A DNA stretch of 64,000 bases from Candidatus Woesearchaeota archaeon. Its GTDB lineage: Archaea > Nanobdellota > Nanobdellia > Woesearchaeales > WJKL01. Below the pieces are notes generated by a model. It was not told where the DNA came from. It made no database searches and saw only the letters and a list, made by a program, of their open reading frames with translations. The first letter of the stretch is position 1; the number at the start of each line of letters is the position of its first letter. This document shows, in pieces, positions 1-9,234 of this stretch. Position numbers and translations under genes: made by a program. The stretch spans positions 75,879 to 139,878 of the forward strand of contig JAHWIR010000005.1 in the NCBI GenBank assembly GCA_019322435.1. Direction: 5' to 3'.

Positions 1-41
1 AAAAACATCAACATTATTCCAATCAATATTTTCTTATTCAT
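1..41 (-). CDS. Start of a probable secreted protein (cut by window edge)
   Basis: On the minus strand an ATG at position 41 overlaps the TGA of the upstream surface-protein gene in an ATGA arrangement. The 13 readable codons give MNKKILIGIMLMF, which looks like the start of a signal peptide. The coupling suggests a third member of the surface-protein operon that begins near 5174. The rest lies outside the window, so the product is unknown. Confidence 0.55.
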   Translation of the reverse strand, partial: MNKKILIGIMLMF

Positions 42-3000
42 TTTAATAGCTTTTCTGCTGTTTTGCAGTAATCTTCTCCTGCTGTGTAGATATAGTTATC
101 TGGCTCAAGGATTCCTACTACATCTTCGTATAGCTCAATTCCCATTATGAGTAACTCATATATTCTACATGCTGCGTTTCTTTTACGATTGGTTGCACAA
201 AGATATAAACAAACAGCCTCTATACTGACTCCTATGACTGTCAATGGCTCTGATAGTGCTTGTTTTACTGAATTGATAATATTAGAGAATACGGCTGTTA
301 TTGGGCATGCATTAAACAATTCTCCTACAAGATATTTGCATATTTCATAGTGTTTTAATTCATCGCAGGCATGGGTTGAGACTCCTGTGTTGGCAGATCC
401 TTTTAAGCAGATTATGTGCCTGCATCCTATCTGCCTGTATCTCTCAGCTGCAGCTAAGATTCCAGGGATGCAGAGTGTTGCAACAGCAACAAAAAGATTG
501 TCTTTTGCATTCAGGTATTCATTTGGGTCTTTTGCTTTGTCTTTTGCTCCTCCAAACCATCTGTTTGCAATATCTCCACCGCATAAATTTAATATCCAAT
601 TTCCCGTTTCTTGCCATCCTCCAACAACACCCCAGGCTCCTTTTTCTTTTTCTGGGTCAGGGGATAACCTGCAGTTCCAGAATTTGCAGAATTTTGTTAC
701 TTCTCCATACATGCCTTCCTTCGTTTCACCAACAAACTCCTCTGTCATGCATGCTGCTATAGATACTGCTTTTCCTGGTGCTCCTATGTCATCAACAGCT
801 AATTTAACTGTACCTATTATTACTTCTAGATCCTGGAGAGCAAGTATCGCATCGCATATCTGCTCTGCCAAGCCCATATAATTTCTCCATTTGTCAATGT
901 CTGCCCACCAAGAATCAATAAACTCATCTTTTGATTTTTTTATCTTCTCCTTGATTTCTGAACTTGCTTCTCCAAGGCGGTTTGAGTAGAGCGGGACAGC
1001 TATCTCTATAATTTCCTCTTCTATATAGGATAATTGGTTATTGTAAAGGGAAACAAGCTCGATTGTGCAGTTGAATTTCAATGGAGAATCTTTGATTGGA
1101 TAGTCAGCATCGTCAAACTGGAATACAAGATAAGGATTGGTTGTTCCTCTTCCATTGTTGAATATTCCTTCTCCCTCTACAAAAGTTTCGTAGTCGTCTC
1201 CTGTGCATTCCCTGATGCTGATGTCAACTATCTCTGCTTCTGAGTCAGTGCTTAAATCAACAACTGCATAGACTCTTGGCTCAACTATCATAGCCAGCTG
1301 CGTGTCAATGCCTTTTGACGGCTGGATATTAACAGAATCAACTGTCCAGTAATCTGGATATTCATCGTCTTCTAATGCAAATATTTCAATGGATTTATCT
1401 GCAGTGTCAAAGTTTCCAGCTGAATCAAGAATCTTGATATCCATTGTTGTGTTTACATAGCCTGATTTAATAGAAGGGATATTCCAGTAGCATTGGAATT
1501 CATTTCCTGTTTTAGTGCACTCTGTTGCTGGAAGCTCATCTGCATCAATATGGTCATAGACTCCTGAGAAATTTCCTATAGCTCTTATTCCTGCTTCATC
1601 TGTTCCCTGTACAACAACAGCTAATGAATCATGGGAAACTGCAACGCCTTCTGGTCTTTGTGTTTCTTCAAATGCAACCCATTCAACAGAATCTATGATA
1701 GGATCTTGGGTGTCAACAATAATGTTTGCAGAGGTTGTTCCTGTTGCTATGTTTCCTGCATTATCCCTGGCTGTTACAATAAATACACTAAGAGAGCTTC
1801 CATGGGATTTTGTGGTTGTTAGGTTATGCCATCTGCATGTCCATGTGCTTCCAGCCTGGTCGCATCTGTCTGCTTTTACATCGTTTCCATAATCTGGATT
1901 TATCAAAGACAGGTAAAGGGATATCTGGCTGCTTGAGATTCCAGAGCCTGTTTCAGTAAGCTTAACAATTATGTCAACTGGCTTGTCTCCGATATAGCTT
2001 TTGCCTTCAAAAGCATAATCTGTTCCAATAAAGGTTATCTCAGGAGCATCTGTATCAATGTTGAAGTCTCTTGTTACAAGTGCTGGAGCTGCTTGATTGC
2101 CGTATGCATCTGTTGCATGGAAGAAAAGATGAGCTGTTTTTCCAGCAGATATGTCAACATTTACATCGCTCCATGTGCAGGTTATATAGAATCCATCTTC
2201 AATGCAGTCAGTGGTTGTTATATCTGAGCCTGCTCCTATATCTGACAGATCAGCTCTTGCTTCAAGATTCTGAACAGTATCGTCTTCTATCTTTATCTTG
2301 ATGACTGCCTTAAAAGGCTCGCCTGGAGCTGAGTTTCCAATAGGGATTCCATCTTTAAGAAGCTCAAAGGAATTTGGAAGTATTATTGGAGGATTGTTGT
2401 CATGGATAAAGCCTGTTATTGTCTCTGATGCAACAAAACCCATCCTGTCATATGCTTTTATCAGTATTGTATCTGAGTAAGAAAGTGAGACAATTGTTGT
2501 ATTGGAAAAAATGCATTGTTCTGGAGAGTCAATAATTATTTCATGCAGTAATCTAGAGCCGTCCAGGAATTCTATTCTTGATATTCCAGAGCATCTTGTA
2601 AATTCATTTTCATTTGCCCTGTCTGTTACTTTAAGAGGGATTATAACTTCCTGCAGGTCCTGGACAACATCTCCTGTCAGTGTTATTTCAGGAGCAAGGT
2701 TGTCAATTGTCATGTCTTTTTCAACTGTCTTTAACACAACTCCTGTATCTGAATGAAGTGTGAATGTTGCTGGATATGTGCTAATAGGCAGTGTATAATA
2801 TTCTCCTGTATAAGTGCATGTGAAGAGATTGCCTGCTGTTCTTGTGCATTCCTGGAATGGAAATTCTTTATTTATCTTTACTTGGTTAGGTGTTATTTCA
2901 GAATCACCATCAACTTCTGCATTTGCTACAAGAAACCATCTGTCATATTCTTCAAAATAGCCGTTCACATCCTTGTCTCCGCTGTATTTGGTCATCTCAA

Positions 3001-3082
3001 AGGTTGTTGCTGCATAAGCTATAGGGAGAGATAGGATTAGCAAAATCATTACAATGGCTTGTGTTATTATTGTCTTATTCAT
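38..3082 (-). CDS. Secreted multi-Ig-like domain surface protein
   Basis: This is a protein of about 1014 residues with an N-terminal signal peptide (MNKTIITQAIVMILLILSLP, cleaved near AYA). The first 570 residues hold four or so Ig-like modules; three open with the pattern D-x-x-APEI or DPII, as in bacterial Ig-like and cadherin-like folds. The last 350 residues are Cys-rich and contain hydrophobic stretches that may anchor it. The ATG at 3082 is preferred over the TTG at 3094 because it directly begins the signal peptide and overlaps the upstream stop by 8 nt, suggesting translational coupling. It is likely an adhesin or cell-envelope component. The exact function is not known. Confidence 0.75.
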   Translation of the reverse strand: MNKTIITQAIVMILLILSLPIAYAATTFEMTKYSGDKDVNGYFEEYDRWFLVANAEVDGDSEITPNQVKINKEFPFQECTRTAGNLFTCTYTGEYYTLPISTYPATFTLHSDTGVVLKTVEKDMTIDNLAPEITLTGDVVQDLQEVIIPLKVTDRANENEFTRCSGISRIEFLDGSRLLHEIIIDSPEQCIFSNTTIVSLSYSDTILIKAYDRMGFVASETITGFIHDNNPPIILPNSFELLKDGIPIGNSAPGEPFKAVIKIKIEDDTVQNLEARADLSDIGAGSDITTTDCIEDGFYITCTWSDVNVDISAGKTAHLFFHATDAYGNQAAPALVTRDFNIDTDAPEITFIGTDYAFEGKSYIGDKPVDIIVKLTETGSGISSSQISLYLSLINPDYGNDVKADRCDQAGSTWTCRWHNLTTTKSHGSSLSVFIVTARDNAGNIATGTTSANIIVDTQDPIIDSVEWVAFEETQRPEGVAVSHDSLAVVVQGTDEAGIRAIGNFSGVYDHIDADELPATECTKTGNEFQCYWNIPSIKSGYVNTTMDIKILDSAGNFDTADKSIEIFALEDDEYPDYWTVDSVNIQPSKGIDTQLAMIVEPRVYAVVDLSTDSEAEIVDISIRECTGDDYETFVEGEGIFNNGRGTTNPYLVFQFDDADYPIKDSPLKFNCTIELVSLYNNQLSYIEEEIIEIAVPLYSNRLGEASSEIKEKIKKSKDEFIDSWWADIDKWRNYMGLAEQICDAILALQDLEVIIGTVKLAVDDIGAPGKAVSIAACMTEEFVGETKEGMYGEVTKFCKFWNCRLSPDPEKEKGAWGVVGGWQETGNWILNLCGGDIANRWFGGAKDKAKDPNEYLNAKDNLFVAVATLCIPGILAAAERYRQIGCRHIICLKGSANTGVSTHACDELKHYEICKYLVGELFNACPITAVFSNIINSVKQALSEPLTVIGVSIEAVCLYLCATNRKRNAACRIYELLIMGIELYEDVVGILEPDNYIYTAGEDYCKTAEKLLK

Positions 3083-5174
3083 ATTCTGGCTCAATATGTT
3101 TTCTGAATTTTGCTGAAAGTTTTTCTATGTTAGGCACAGCTTCTTCTACTTTTCTTGGAAGGTTAGGGCTTATCACATAGAATATGATTTCCTTGCTTTC
3201 ATAGAGGTCTTTAGGAGTTACTTCAAGAGGTCCTGTCTTTTCATTTAAGATTGCTCCTCCTGAAGGATATTCATCGAATACAACTTTTGGAATAGTGTAC
3301 TCTTTCTTTGCGCCTAATTGCCGTGAAATCCAATCTGCTCCTGTGCTTCTTTTGTCTTTAGGAATCACAACTTTTTGCTTGAGTATTACATTGCCAGTTA
3401 GTTCATAGGTTCCTGGAACTATTCTTTGCAGTACAGAAGGCTCTGTTTGGTTTCCCTTGAACTGCACTGCTGAGACTAACTCTGGATCTCCTGGTGTGCT
3501 TGGGATTCTTTCAAAGCCCAAGATGGCTATTTCTTTCTCTCTAAGAGGTATTGGCTGATCACTTAGTTTATTGCTCCTGATTGTGTATGGAAGGCTTTTT
3601 ACTGTTATGTTTATATTAGCATAAGGATATGCTTGTGTTACAACAAATTCATTTCTGCCTATTCTTGTTGTTAGTGGTTTTGCAGGGATAAAATAATCAT
3701 TATGTATAAAGGAAACAACACCCCCTAAACAGCCAGGAAGTTTTGTGGTTAATTCTCCGTTTTCATCTGTCATTCCTGTGAAACAGCTCTCTTCTCCGCA
3801 AGTATATGTAACCTGGACTTTTGATATTCCTTTTGCAGGATCTAATGCATCTTCTATTTTGATGCTTATATCTCCGCTGTTTCTCAAGTCAAAATCACAG
3901 AACTGTGTTCCTGTAGGAACAAAGGATGTTTCATAGCCAGGGAAGTCTGCCACAATAGGCTGGTTGTTTCTTACATTGCCTTCCAATGCAAACTTAAAAG
4001 AATAGCCTCTTCTGTCAAATGCATAGGGGTCTGATATGTCAACAACAGTAGGGAAGGATATATCATAGCTAAAGGAATACCTCTGGACCCCCACTAATGT
4101 AAGCAAGGGGTTGTTCATCTTTTCTGGCTCGCATATGTCGCCTTTGCAGTCAAGGTCAAAGTAGATTGGCCACCATCCAAGATAGTCAAAGGTTGTTCCG
4201 AAATCATTGTATTTTTTATCATAGTTTAGAGGGACGTCCATTGCATAGAAAGCTGTTTTTACATCATCTCCTGCAATGATTCTTGGGTCATGGTTTAGTG
4301 TGAAGGGGATTTGCAAGGCTCCTGTATAAGTCATCAAAAGGGACTGCACATCTTGTTTTACTATTGTCTTTGACCAGATTGTGCCTCCTGCAAAATTAAA
4401 TTCCATATCTGTCTTTGGAGGCAGAGCATCTGAGTCAGTAGAGGCAAATGCTGAGATAACATTTAGGATCTGGTTCTCAAGGAAATTGTATTCTACTTGT
4501 GTGTTTGTTATTTCTGTGGCAAAGTTGTAGATTCTTTTGAATTCAACTGGAAGGGATACATAGAAATCCTCAATCCTGTGGGAAATGTCTCCTCTTTTTA
4601 TTTCAACAGGATAATTGACAAAGATGCTGATATCAAAATCTTCGATTCTGACTGTAGCTGATGCAGGGCTTTCTTGTATTTCAAAGCCCTGCTCTATAAA
4701 TGATTCATAGTTCAAGCAGGAGATTAGTTTTTTATTGATATAATCCTTTGCCTGGGATTCAATCATGGTTAAAGAAGGTCTCATGGAGCTGAAAGAGCAG
4801 TCTCCTGTGCATTTGTTTGGAGACTTAAGAAAATGCCAGTAAGGGATTGCCATATCTGAGCCTAGAGAGAATTTAAGGCCTTCTGCTTCTGTTGGATTGA
4901 TAGAGCTTGTTACAATGCCGTAATCAGATGGGTTTATGTATCCGCCGCGGTCACCTATCTTTCTGAAGGCATCTTCTGATATTGCATAGATGCAGTCTTC
5001 AATAAAAAGCCTTACAGGCCTTACTTCAGAAGGTATCTCTGTTATTGCTGGAATTGCTTCTGGCTCTAGCTCTTTTTCAACTACAATTGAACGGATGTAT
5101 AAGAAAGATGCGAATAACAACAGAATTACTATCCCTAGTATTATATATAGAGTTATCTGCCCTCTTTTTTCCAC
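3075..5174 (-). CDS. Pilin-like N-terminus, large extracellular protein
   Basis: The protein has about 699 residues. It starts with MEKRGQITLYIILG followed by a hydrophobic helix. KRG then Q fits the class III (type IV pilin-like) signal peptides cut by archaeal PibD/FlaK peptidases. The rest is a large beta-rich exterior with scattered Cys pairs. The GTG at 5174 is preferred to the TTG at 5189 because a GAGGGG Shine-Dalgarno sequence lies just before it and the signal then starts properly. A TATA box (TTTATAAA, about 5210-5217, minus strand) lies upstream. It is the first gene of the surface operon running down to position 1. It may be a membrane-anchored assembly or S-layer-associated protein; no specific function is recognised. 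Confidence 0.7.
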   Translation of the reverse strand: MEKRGQITLYIILGIVILLLFASFLYIRSIVVEKELEPEAIPAITEIPSEVRPVRLFIEDCIYAISEDAFRKIGDRGGYINPSDYGIVTSSINPTEAEGLKFSLGSDMAIPYWHFLKSPNKCTGDCSFSSMRPSLTMIESQAKDYINKKLISCLNYESFIEQGFEIQESPASATVRIEDFDISIFVNYPVEIKRGDISHRIEDFYVSLPVEFKRIYNFATEITNTQVEYNFLENQILNVISAFASTDSDALPPKTDMEFNFAGGTIWSKTIVKQDVQSLLMTYTGALQIPFTLNHDPRIIAGDDVKTAFYAMDVPLNYDKKYNDFGTTFDYLGWWPIYFDLDCKGDICEPEKMNNPLLTLVGVQRYSFSYDISFPTVVDISDPYAFDRRGYSFKFALEGNVRNNQPIVADFPGYETSFVPTGTQFCDFDLRNSGDISIKIEDALDPAKGISKVQVTYTCGEESCFTGMTDENGELTTKLPGCLGGVVSFIHNDYFIPAKPLTTRIGRNEFVVTQAYPYANINITVKSLPYTIRSNKLSDQPIPLREKEIAILGFERIPSTPGDPELVSAVQFKGNQTEPSVLQRIVPGTYELTGNVILKQKVVIPKDKRSTGADWISRQLGAKKEYTIPKVVFDEYPSGGAILNEKTGPLEVTPKDLYESKEIIFYVISPNLPRKVEEAVPNIEKLSAKFRKHIEPEYE

Positions 5175-5267
5175 TATTGTTCCCCTCAAGGTAAAAATAT
5201 CTATTTACCCTTTATAAACTTTGCGATAAATTGAGATGGAAATTATGATACTCATATCATTTTGGGT

Positions 5268-5308
5268 AAATTTTTTCTCCCCTTAACTTTCGTGGGGAGA
5301 AAAAATTT
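5268..5308. repeat. Perfect 15-bp inverted repeat in divergent intergenic region
   Basis: The arm at 5268-5282 (AAATTTTTTCTCCCC) is exactly complementary to 5294-5308, with an 11-nt loop. It sits between the divergent surface-protein operon and the Cys-rich membrane protein gene, upstream of both TATA boxes. As both flanking genes point away, it is not their terminator; an operator or DNA cruciform role is possible. Confidence 0.7.
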
Positions 5309-5387
5309 AGTTTCCTTTGTAAATCGCGCATTTTTTAATCTAAATAGGTAGAAACTTTTATATACAAATGAGTTTATCATTACTTAA

Positions 5388-6221
5388 ATGGCATTAAGAT
5401 TAGAACCTTATGTTAGAAAGCAGTTGGCTGCTGGTTATGATATTAAGACAATTAGGGATTTTCTTATAAGAAGCGGTTATGATGTAAGGGATATTAATAA
5501 AGCGATTGATGCTGTTTATAAGAAAAAGCCTAGAAAACCAATTCCATTAAAAGGTGTTCTTGTTGCTGTGCTGATTATTGTTGTCTTGATTGCAGGGATA
5601 TTGTTCATCTTCAACATAATGGGGGAGGAAGAGGTTGTTGAGACAGTCACTTTTGCCTATGAAAGAGAAGTAGAGGAAGTAAAGCCTTTGGTTAAAGAAG
5701 AGATTCCAGGAGGGGCTGTTGTTGTTGTGGAAGAGATAACATGCCCTGACAGCTGCGATGACAAGGATGCATGCACTATAGATTACTGCGGAAAGGAAAC
5801 AAGCTATGTATGTGTTAATCAAAGAGTAAGGCCTTGCTGCGGAAATGATATCTGCGAAGGCGGAGAAACAAGTGATAATTGCAGGGCTGACTGCAAAGAA
5901 GTTGAAGTGTATATTGCTCCTGCTGCTGCAGAATCACTGACTGATGTTGTGCTGGAAGCAAAGGAACTGGCAAAGGCAAGTCCAGGCAGTGCTGCCAGCT
6001 ACTGTTCAAGGCAGACAAAGCAGAATGTAAAAGACAGCTGCTATAAAGCTGTTGCTGAGAGTGCAAAGCAAAGCGTGTATTGCGATGAGATTGTATCTGA
6101 GCTAAAAGCTGACAGCTGCTATGTGACTGCTGCAACAGAATGGAATGATTTTAGTGTTTGCGCAAAAATAAATGACAAATATCTGCAATTAGCCTGCAAT
6201 AATTTGGCTGAAGCTAGTTAA
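5388..6221 (+). CDS. Membrane-anchored Cys-rich repeat protein
   Basis: The protein has 277 residues. Residues 1-45 form a small helical, UBA/HTH-like cytoplasmic domain (LAAGYDIKTIRDFLIRSGYD). One membrane helix follows at about 56-76. The exterior part has an Asp/Cys-rich module (CPDSCDDKDACTIDYC) and an EGGETSDNCRADC motif. The C-terminal 85 residues are short Cys repeats of the form C-x-x-I-x(n)-D-S-C-Y-x-x-A, the same type as in the proteins at 17745 and 55503. A TATA box at 5356-5364 lies about 25 nt before the ATG, so the mRNA is probably leaderless. Function is unknown; a surface or adhesion role is inferred. Confidence 0.7.
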   Translation: MALRLEPYVRKQLAAGYDIKTIRDFLIRSGYDVRDINKAIDAVYKKKPRKPIPLKGVLVAVLIIVVLIAGILFIFNIMGEEEVVETVTFAYEREVEEVKPLVKEEIPGGAVVVVEEITCPDSCDDKDACTIDYCGKETSYVCVNQRVRPCCGNDICEGGETSDNCRADCKEVEVYIAPAAAESLTDVVLEAKELAKASPGSAASYCSRQTKQNVKDSCYKAVAESAKQSVYCDEIVSELKADSCYVTAATEWNDFSVCAKINDKYLQLACNNLAEAS

Positions 6222-6459
6222 TTAATTCAAGTTCTTTTGCTCTTTTTTTTGAAACTTCTTCTAGAGGTTCTATTCCCCTCTCTTCAAGAATTGTTTCTTG
6301 TTCTGGTGTGAGATCTTTTTCTATATTATATCTCCAACGATAATCTCCAAGAGCTACTTTATATTTTCCTGGCTCTTCAGTTATAGAACAGCCTAATAAA
6401 TCAGAAATCTCTTCTATTCTATCTTCTGGTAAATGAAGTTTTGATAGATATTCCATCAT
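6214..6459 (-). CDS. Small hypothetical protein (81 aa)
   Basis: This is a charged, soluble 81-residue protein with no recognised family. GGTGAT lies just before two adjacent ATG codons (6459 and 6456); spacing favours the second, giving 80 residues. It is the last of three small genes reading in one direction (6887 to 6214). Its 3' end overlaps the convergent Cys-repeat gene by 8 nt. Confidence 0.6.
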   Translation of the reverse strand: MMEYLSKLHLPEDRIEEISDLLGCSITEEPGKYKVALGDYRWRYNIEKDLTPEQETILEERGIEPLEEVSKKRAKELELIN

Positions 6460-6466
6460 TTATCAC

Positions 6467-6652
6467 CTATTGACATTTTATTTTATAATTTTTAAAATAT
6501 TGATAAGATTCTTCGAGTATGTCTTCATATGTTGGAGCAATAAGTTTGGGTAAATCTGGCTTTTGATATCTGCATCGGGTTGCTCCTGATACTTTTGCAA
6601 GCCTGACATTTATTTTAGGTTTAGAGTCTTTACAGACAGTATCTATTGACAT
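6467..6652 (-). CDS. Small protein with NVRLAKV motif (61 aa)
   Basis: The 61-residue protein contains INVRLAKVSG near its N-terminus (about residues 14-23). The neighbouring 77-residue protein begins with nearly the same segment, LNVRLAKVQG. The two genes are separated by a single base, so they are co-transcribed and probably translationally linked. No family is recognised. The shared motif suggests a common binding partner or membrane/RNA contact, which is inference only. Confidence 0.6.
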   Translation of the reverse strand: MSIDTVCKDSKPKINVRLAKVSGATRCRYQKPDLPKLIAPTYEDILEESYQYFKNYKIKCQ

Positions 6653-6653
6653 T

Positions 6654-6887
6654 TTATTTAATATATTTCAAATCTTGATTTCTATATGCTTCTGGAATTT
6701 CTTTGCCTGCTGCTTCCATTTCAGCTATTTTTCTTTGTTCAAACTTTATAGCATTTTCATTTACTTGCTGCAATACTTCATCATCTGTTGGAGTGAATAA
6801 AAATTCTCTTGCTAAGCCTAATCTTTCTTCTAATTCTCTTCTTTCTCTTGATCCTTGTACTTTTGCAAGTCTAACATTTAGCGCCAT
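6654..6887 (-). CDS. Small protein starting with NVRLAKV motif (77 aa)
   Basis: The 77-residue protein starts MALNVRLAKVQGSRERRELE and continues as a charged, mostly helical segment. A TATA-like TTTTTATAAAC at about 6908-6917 (minus strand) lies about 25 nt before the ATG, so this is the leaderless first gene of the three-gene unit. It shares its N-terminal motif with the next gene, and no known family was recognised. Confidence 0.6.
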   Translation of the reverse strand: MALNVRLAKVQGSRERRELEERLGLAREFLFTPTDDEVLQQVNENAIKFEQRKIAEMEAAGKEIPEAYRNQDLKYIK

Positions 6888-6919
6888 AAAAGAAAGATAG
6901 AAGTTAGTTTATAAAAAGT

Positions 6920-8407
6920 TTATTTAATTCTCTGAAACAAAATCTCTGGCTTGCCAATCTTATGGTTTTTCAAATCAAAATTCAAATCTTTCCAAGTCAG
7001 TTTCTTAAGTTTTAATTGTTTCTGCAGTTTTTCAGCTGCTTCTGGTATGATTGGCTGCAGTAATATAGATAGGTTTTTTACAATATTAACACAGGTTCCT
7101 AGAACTTCATGAGAGGTTTCCAGGTTTTTCCATGGCTCTTTTTGCTGGAAGTATTGGTTGCCTAGAGCTGAGACTGCCAGGATGCCTTCAATTACTTTTT
7201 TGAAGTCGTATTCTTCATAGGATTTTTTTATATCATCGAATTTTGCAGTGATCTCAGTCACCATTGGAGTTGGATCAGAATCTTTTATCTCAGATTTGTA
7301 GTTTTTCTCTGTGAAAGACAGAACTCTGTAGCAGAAGTTTGAGAAGTTTCCAACCAGTTCTGTGTTTATTCTTTCTCTTACCAAATCTTCTGAATATTCT
7401 CCGTCTCCGTCAATTGGCATTGAGTTCAGGATGTAGAACCTGTAAGGGTCAACTCCGAAGATCTTGATCTGATCAAAAGGTTCAATTACATTTCCTGTTG
7501 ATTTGCTCATCTTGGCTCCGCCTTTTGCCAATACCCAGCCGTGTACAAACAGCTCTTTTGGCAGAGGAACTTTTCCTGATATCAGCATTGCAGGCCAGAA
7601 AGCTGCATGGAATCTTAGGATATCTTTTCCAATGACATGGATGTCTGCTGGCCAGTGTTTTTTGAATTCATCTTCTTCACGTCCATAGCCAACTCCTGTT
7701 ATATAATTAGACAGAGCATCGCACCAGACATACATTATTTGTGATGGATCTCCTGGAACAGGAATTCCCCAAGGCAGTGATGTTTTTGGTCTTGAGAATG
7801 AAATGTCTTTTGCTTGTTTTAACCAGGATAGAATTTCATTTTTTCTGATTTCAGGAACAACTTTGTATTTGTTCCTTTTGATGATATCTATGACTTGGTC
7901 TTTGTATTTTGAAAGTTTAAAAAAGTAATTTTCTTCTTCTATTGCTTCTATCTCTCTTGTTGGGTGTTCAGGGCATTTTTTATCAACCAGTTCTTTCTCT
8001 GTCTTGAATGCTTCGCAGCCAGTGCAGTACATTCCTTTGTATTTTTTCTTGTAGATGTCTCCTGCTTTAACTAAAGCTTCCCCTAGTTTTATTGCTCCTG
8101 GATAATGTGTTTTTTCATCTGTTGTTCGGATAAAATTATCATAATTTACATTAAGTAATTTGTATAAATCCTTGAATACTTTTACATTTGCATCCAGGAA
8201 ATCAATTACATCTTTTCCCTGCTTTTTAGCTGTCTGCCAGTTTTTAGTTCCATGCTCATCTGTTCCTGTCTGAAACCAAACATCTTTTCCTAGAAGCTTG
8301 TAGAATCTAGCTAAAGCATCTGCCTGGATTATCTCTAATGCATGGCCCTGATGCGGAGGCCCGTTTGGATATGCAATAGCTGTTGTAATGTAAAATTTTT
8401 TTGGCAT
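6920..8407 (-). CDS. metG: Methionyl-tRNA synthetase
   Basis: This enzyme charges tRNA-Met with methionine. The Rossmann fold begins YITTAIAYPNGPPHQGHALE, where the class I HIGH motif reads HQGH. The KMSKS motif is intact (GGAKMSKSTGN), and WCDALSNYITG is typical of MetRS. The zinc/connective region has only one Cys group (MYCTGCEAF followed by KKCPEH) rather than the four-Cys knuckles common in archaeal MetRS. At 495 residues it lacks the C-terminal tRNA-binding domain. The type resembles bacterial MetG2, suggesting past transfer (inference). A TATA box GGTTTATAAAT at 8432-8441 implies a leaderless mRNA. Confidence 0.95.
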   Translation of the reverse strand: MPKKFYITTAIAYPNGPPHQGHALEIIQADALARFYKLLGKDVWFQTGTDEHGTKNWQTAKKQGKDVIDFLDANVKVFKDLYKLLNVNYDNFIRTTDEKTHYPGAIKLGEALVKAGDIYKKKYKGMYCTGCEAFKTEKELVDKKCPEHPTREIEAIEEENYFFKLSKYKDQVIDIIKRNKYKVVPEIRKNEILSWLKQAKDISFSRPKTSLPWGIPVPGDPSQIMYVWCDALSNYITGVGYGREEDEFKKHWPADIHVIGKDILRFHAAFWPAMLISGKVPLPKELFVHGWVLAKGGAKMSKSTGNVIEPFDQIKIFGVDPYRFYILNSMPIDGDGEYSEDLVRERINTELVGNFSNFCYRVLSFTEKNYKSEIKDSDPTPMVTEITAKFDDIKKSYEEYDFKKVIEGILAVSALGNQYFQQKEPWKNLETSHEVLGTCVNIVKNLSILLQPIIPEAAEKLQKQLKLKKLTWKDLNFDLKNHKIGKPEILFQRIK

Positions 8408-8430
8408 AACGGATTGAGTTAATTTTAAAT

Positions 8431-8799
8431 TTATAAACCTTTGTTTTTTCTTTCTTTTAGAATTGTCTCAAGTAATGAAATCTTTTTTTCTATTACTTGT
8501 TTCATAGATCTTCCTTGCTTGTCTTTGGTACTATAAGTTAGATAGAATCCATTTTTCCAATTGAGATGTTCAATATATTTTTGGATTGTATTTGAAGGTG
8601 TGTCTTCCAATATTTCTCTTGGATTATCACTATCTTCAATTGTAAATAAATAGAATAAGCATTCGCCTTCCTCTTCGCAGATATTACAAGGCAAATCATA
8701 TTCCTCAAAACCTCTTTTCTCAGATTCTTCACTACAAGATTTAACATCTCCTGTCATGATCTTATTATAATTATCTTCTGCAGAATCTTCTAAAGACAT
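8431..8799 (-). CDS. Hypothetical protein (122 aa)
   Basis: This acidic, soluble protein has four Cys residues in its first half (SCSEES, LPCNICEEEGEC), which might bind a metal. No family is recognised. It lies just upstream of metG in the same direction, but metG seems to have its own promoter inside this gene's end. Confidence 0.55.
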   Translation of the reverse strand: MSLEDSAEDNYNKIMTGDVKSCSEESEKRGFEEYDLPCNICEEEGECLFYLFTIEDSDNPREILEDTPSNTIQKYIEHLNWKNGFYLTYSTKDKQGRSMKQVIEKKISLLETILKERKNKGL

Positions 8800-8831
8800 A
8801 ACAAATATAAAAGAAAGAGCAATTTAAAAAG

Positions 8832-9233
8832 TTATTTCTTTGGCTTCTTCATCTTCTTGGTGATGCCAATCTTTTCCCCGCATTTGTTGCAGGTGAAGAC
8901 ATACGCTTTGACTCCTCTCCAAGATTTTAATTTGTACTCAGTAGTTGCTTCTCCTTCATCACCGCAATGAGGACATTTGTATTCAATCTCTACTTTTAGA
9001 TTTGGATCCATCTCTGCTTTATCTACTTCATATCCACATTCCTTGCATGTGTAGATTTTTGCTCTTGATTTTACTTTTCCTGTTTTTGGGTCAACTGGCT
9101 TTCCCATTTTTACTTTTTCGCATTTTGGACACATTGGCTTCTTGACCCATGCAATGATAGTCCCTTTTCCATCATCTATTGTTCTGTTAGTAAAGTAAAA
9201 ACATTCATCCATTGATTCTGGCATTGTTACCAT
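8832..9233 (-). CDS. Double zinc-ribbon protein
   Basis: The protein has 133 residues and four CxxC pairs (CPKC, CKEC, CPHC, CNKC), enough for two zinc ribbons, with a basic tail (KKMKKPKK). It resembles the small zinc-ribbon proteins common in DPANN genomes, which are thought to bind nucleic acid; the specific role is unknown. It follows the metallo-beta-lactamase gene after one base, so the two are translationally linked. An internal ATG (MPESM) three codons in is an alternative start. Confidence 0.75.
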   Translation of the reverse strand: MVTMPESMDECFYFTNRTIDDGKGTIIAWVKKPMCPKCEKVKMGKPVDPKTGKVKSRAKIYTCKECGYEVDKAEMDPNLKVEIEYKCPHCGDEGEATTEYKLKSWRGVKAYVFTCNKCGEKIGITKKMKKPKK

Positions 9234-9234
9234 T

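Noticed and set aside
376..3034. Many plus-strand frames of 60-160 codons across the first 5 kb and similar frames opposite other large genes.
   Set aside because: They lie opposite long coding genes, have unlikely compositions and lack RBS or promoter. They are shadows of the real frames.
5190..5387. tRNA or other structured RNA genes in the larger intergenic gaps (for example 5190-5387, 15939-16199, 40981-41179, 57666-57852).
   Set aside because: I looked for tRNA T-loop (GGTTCGAATCC-like) and acceptor pairings and saw none. The gaps hold promoters and hairpins only.
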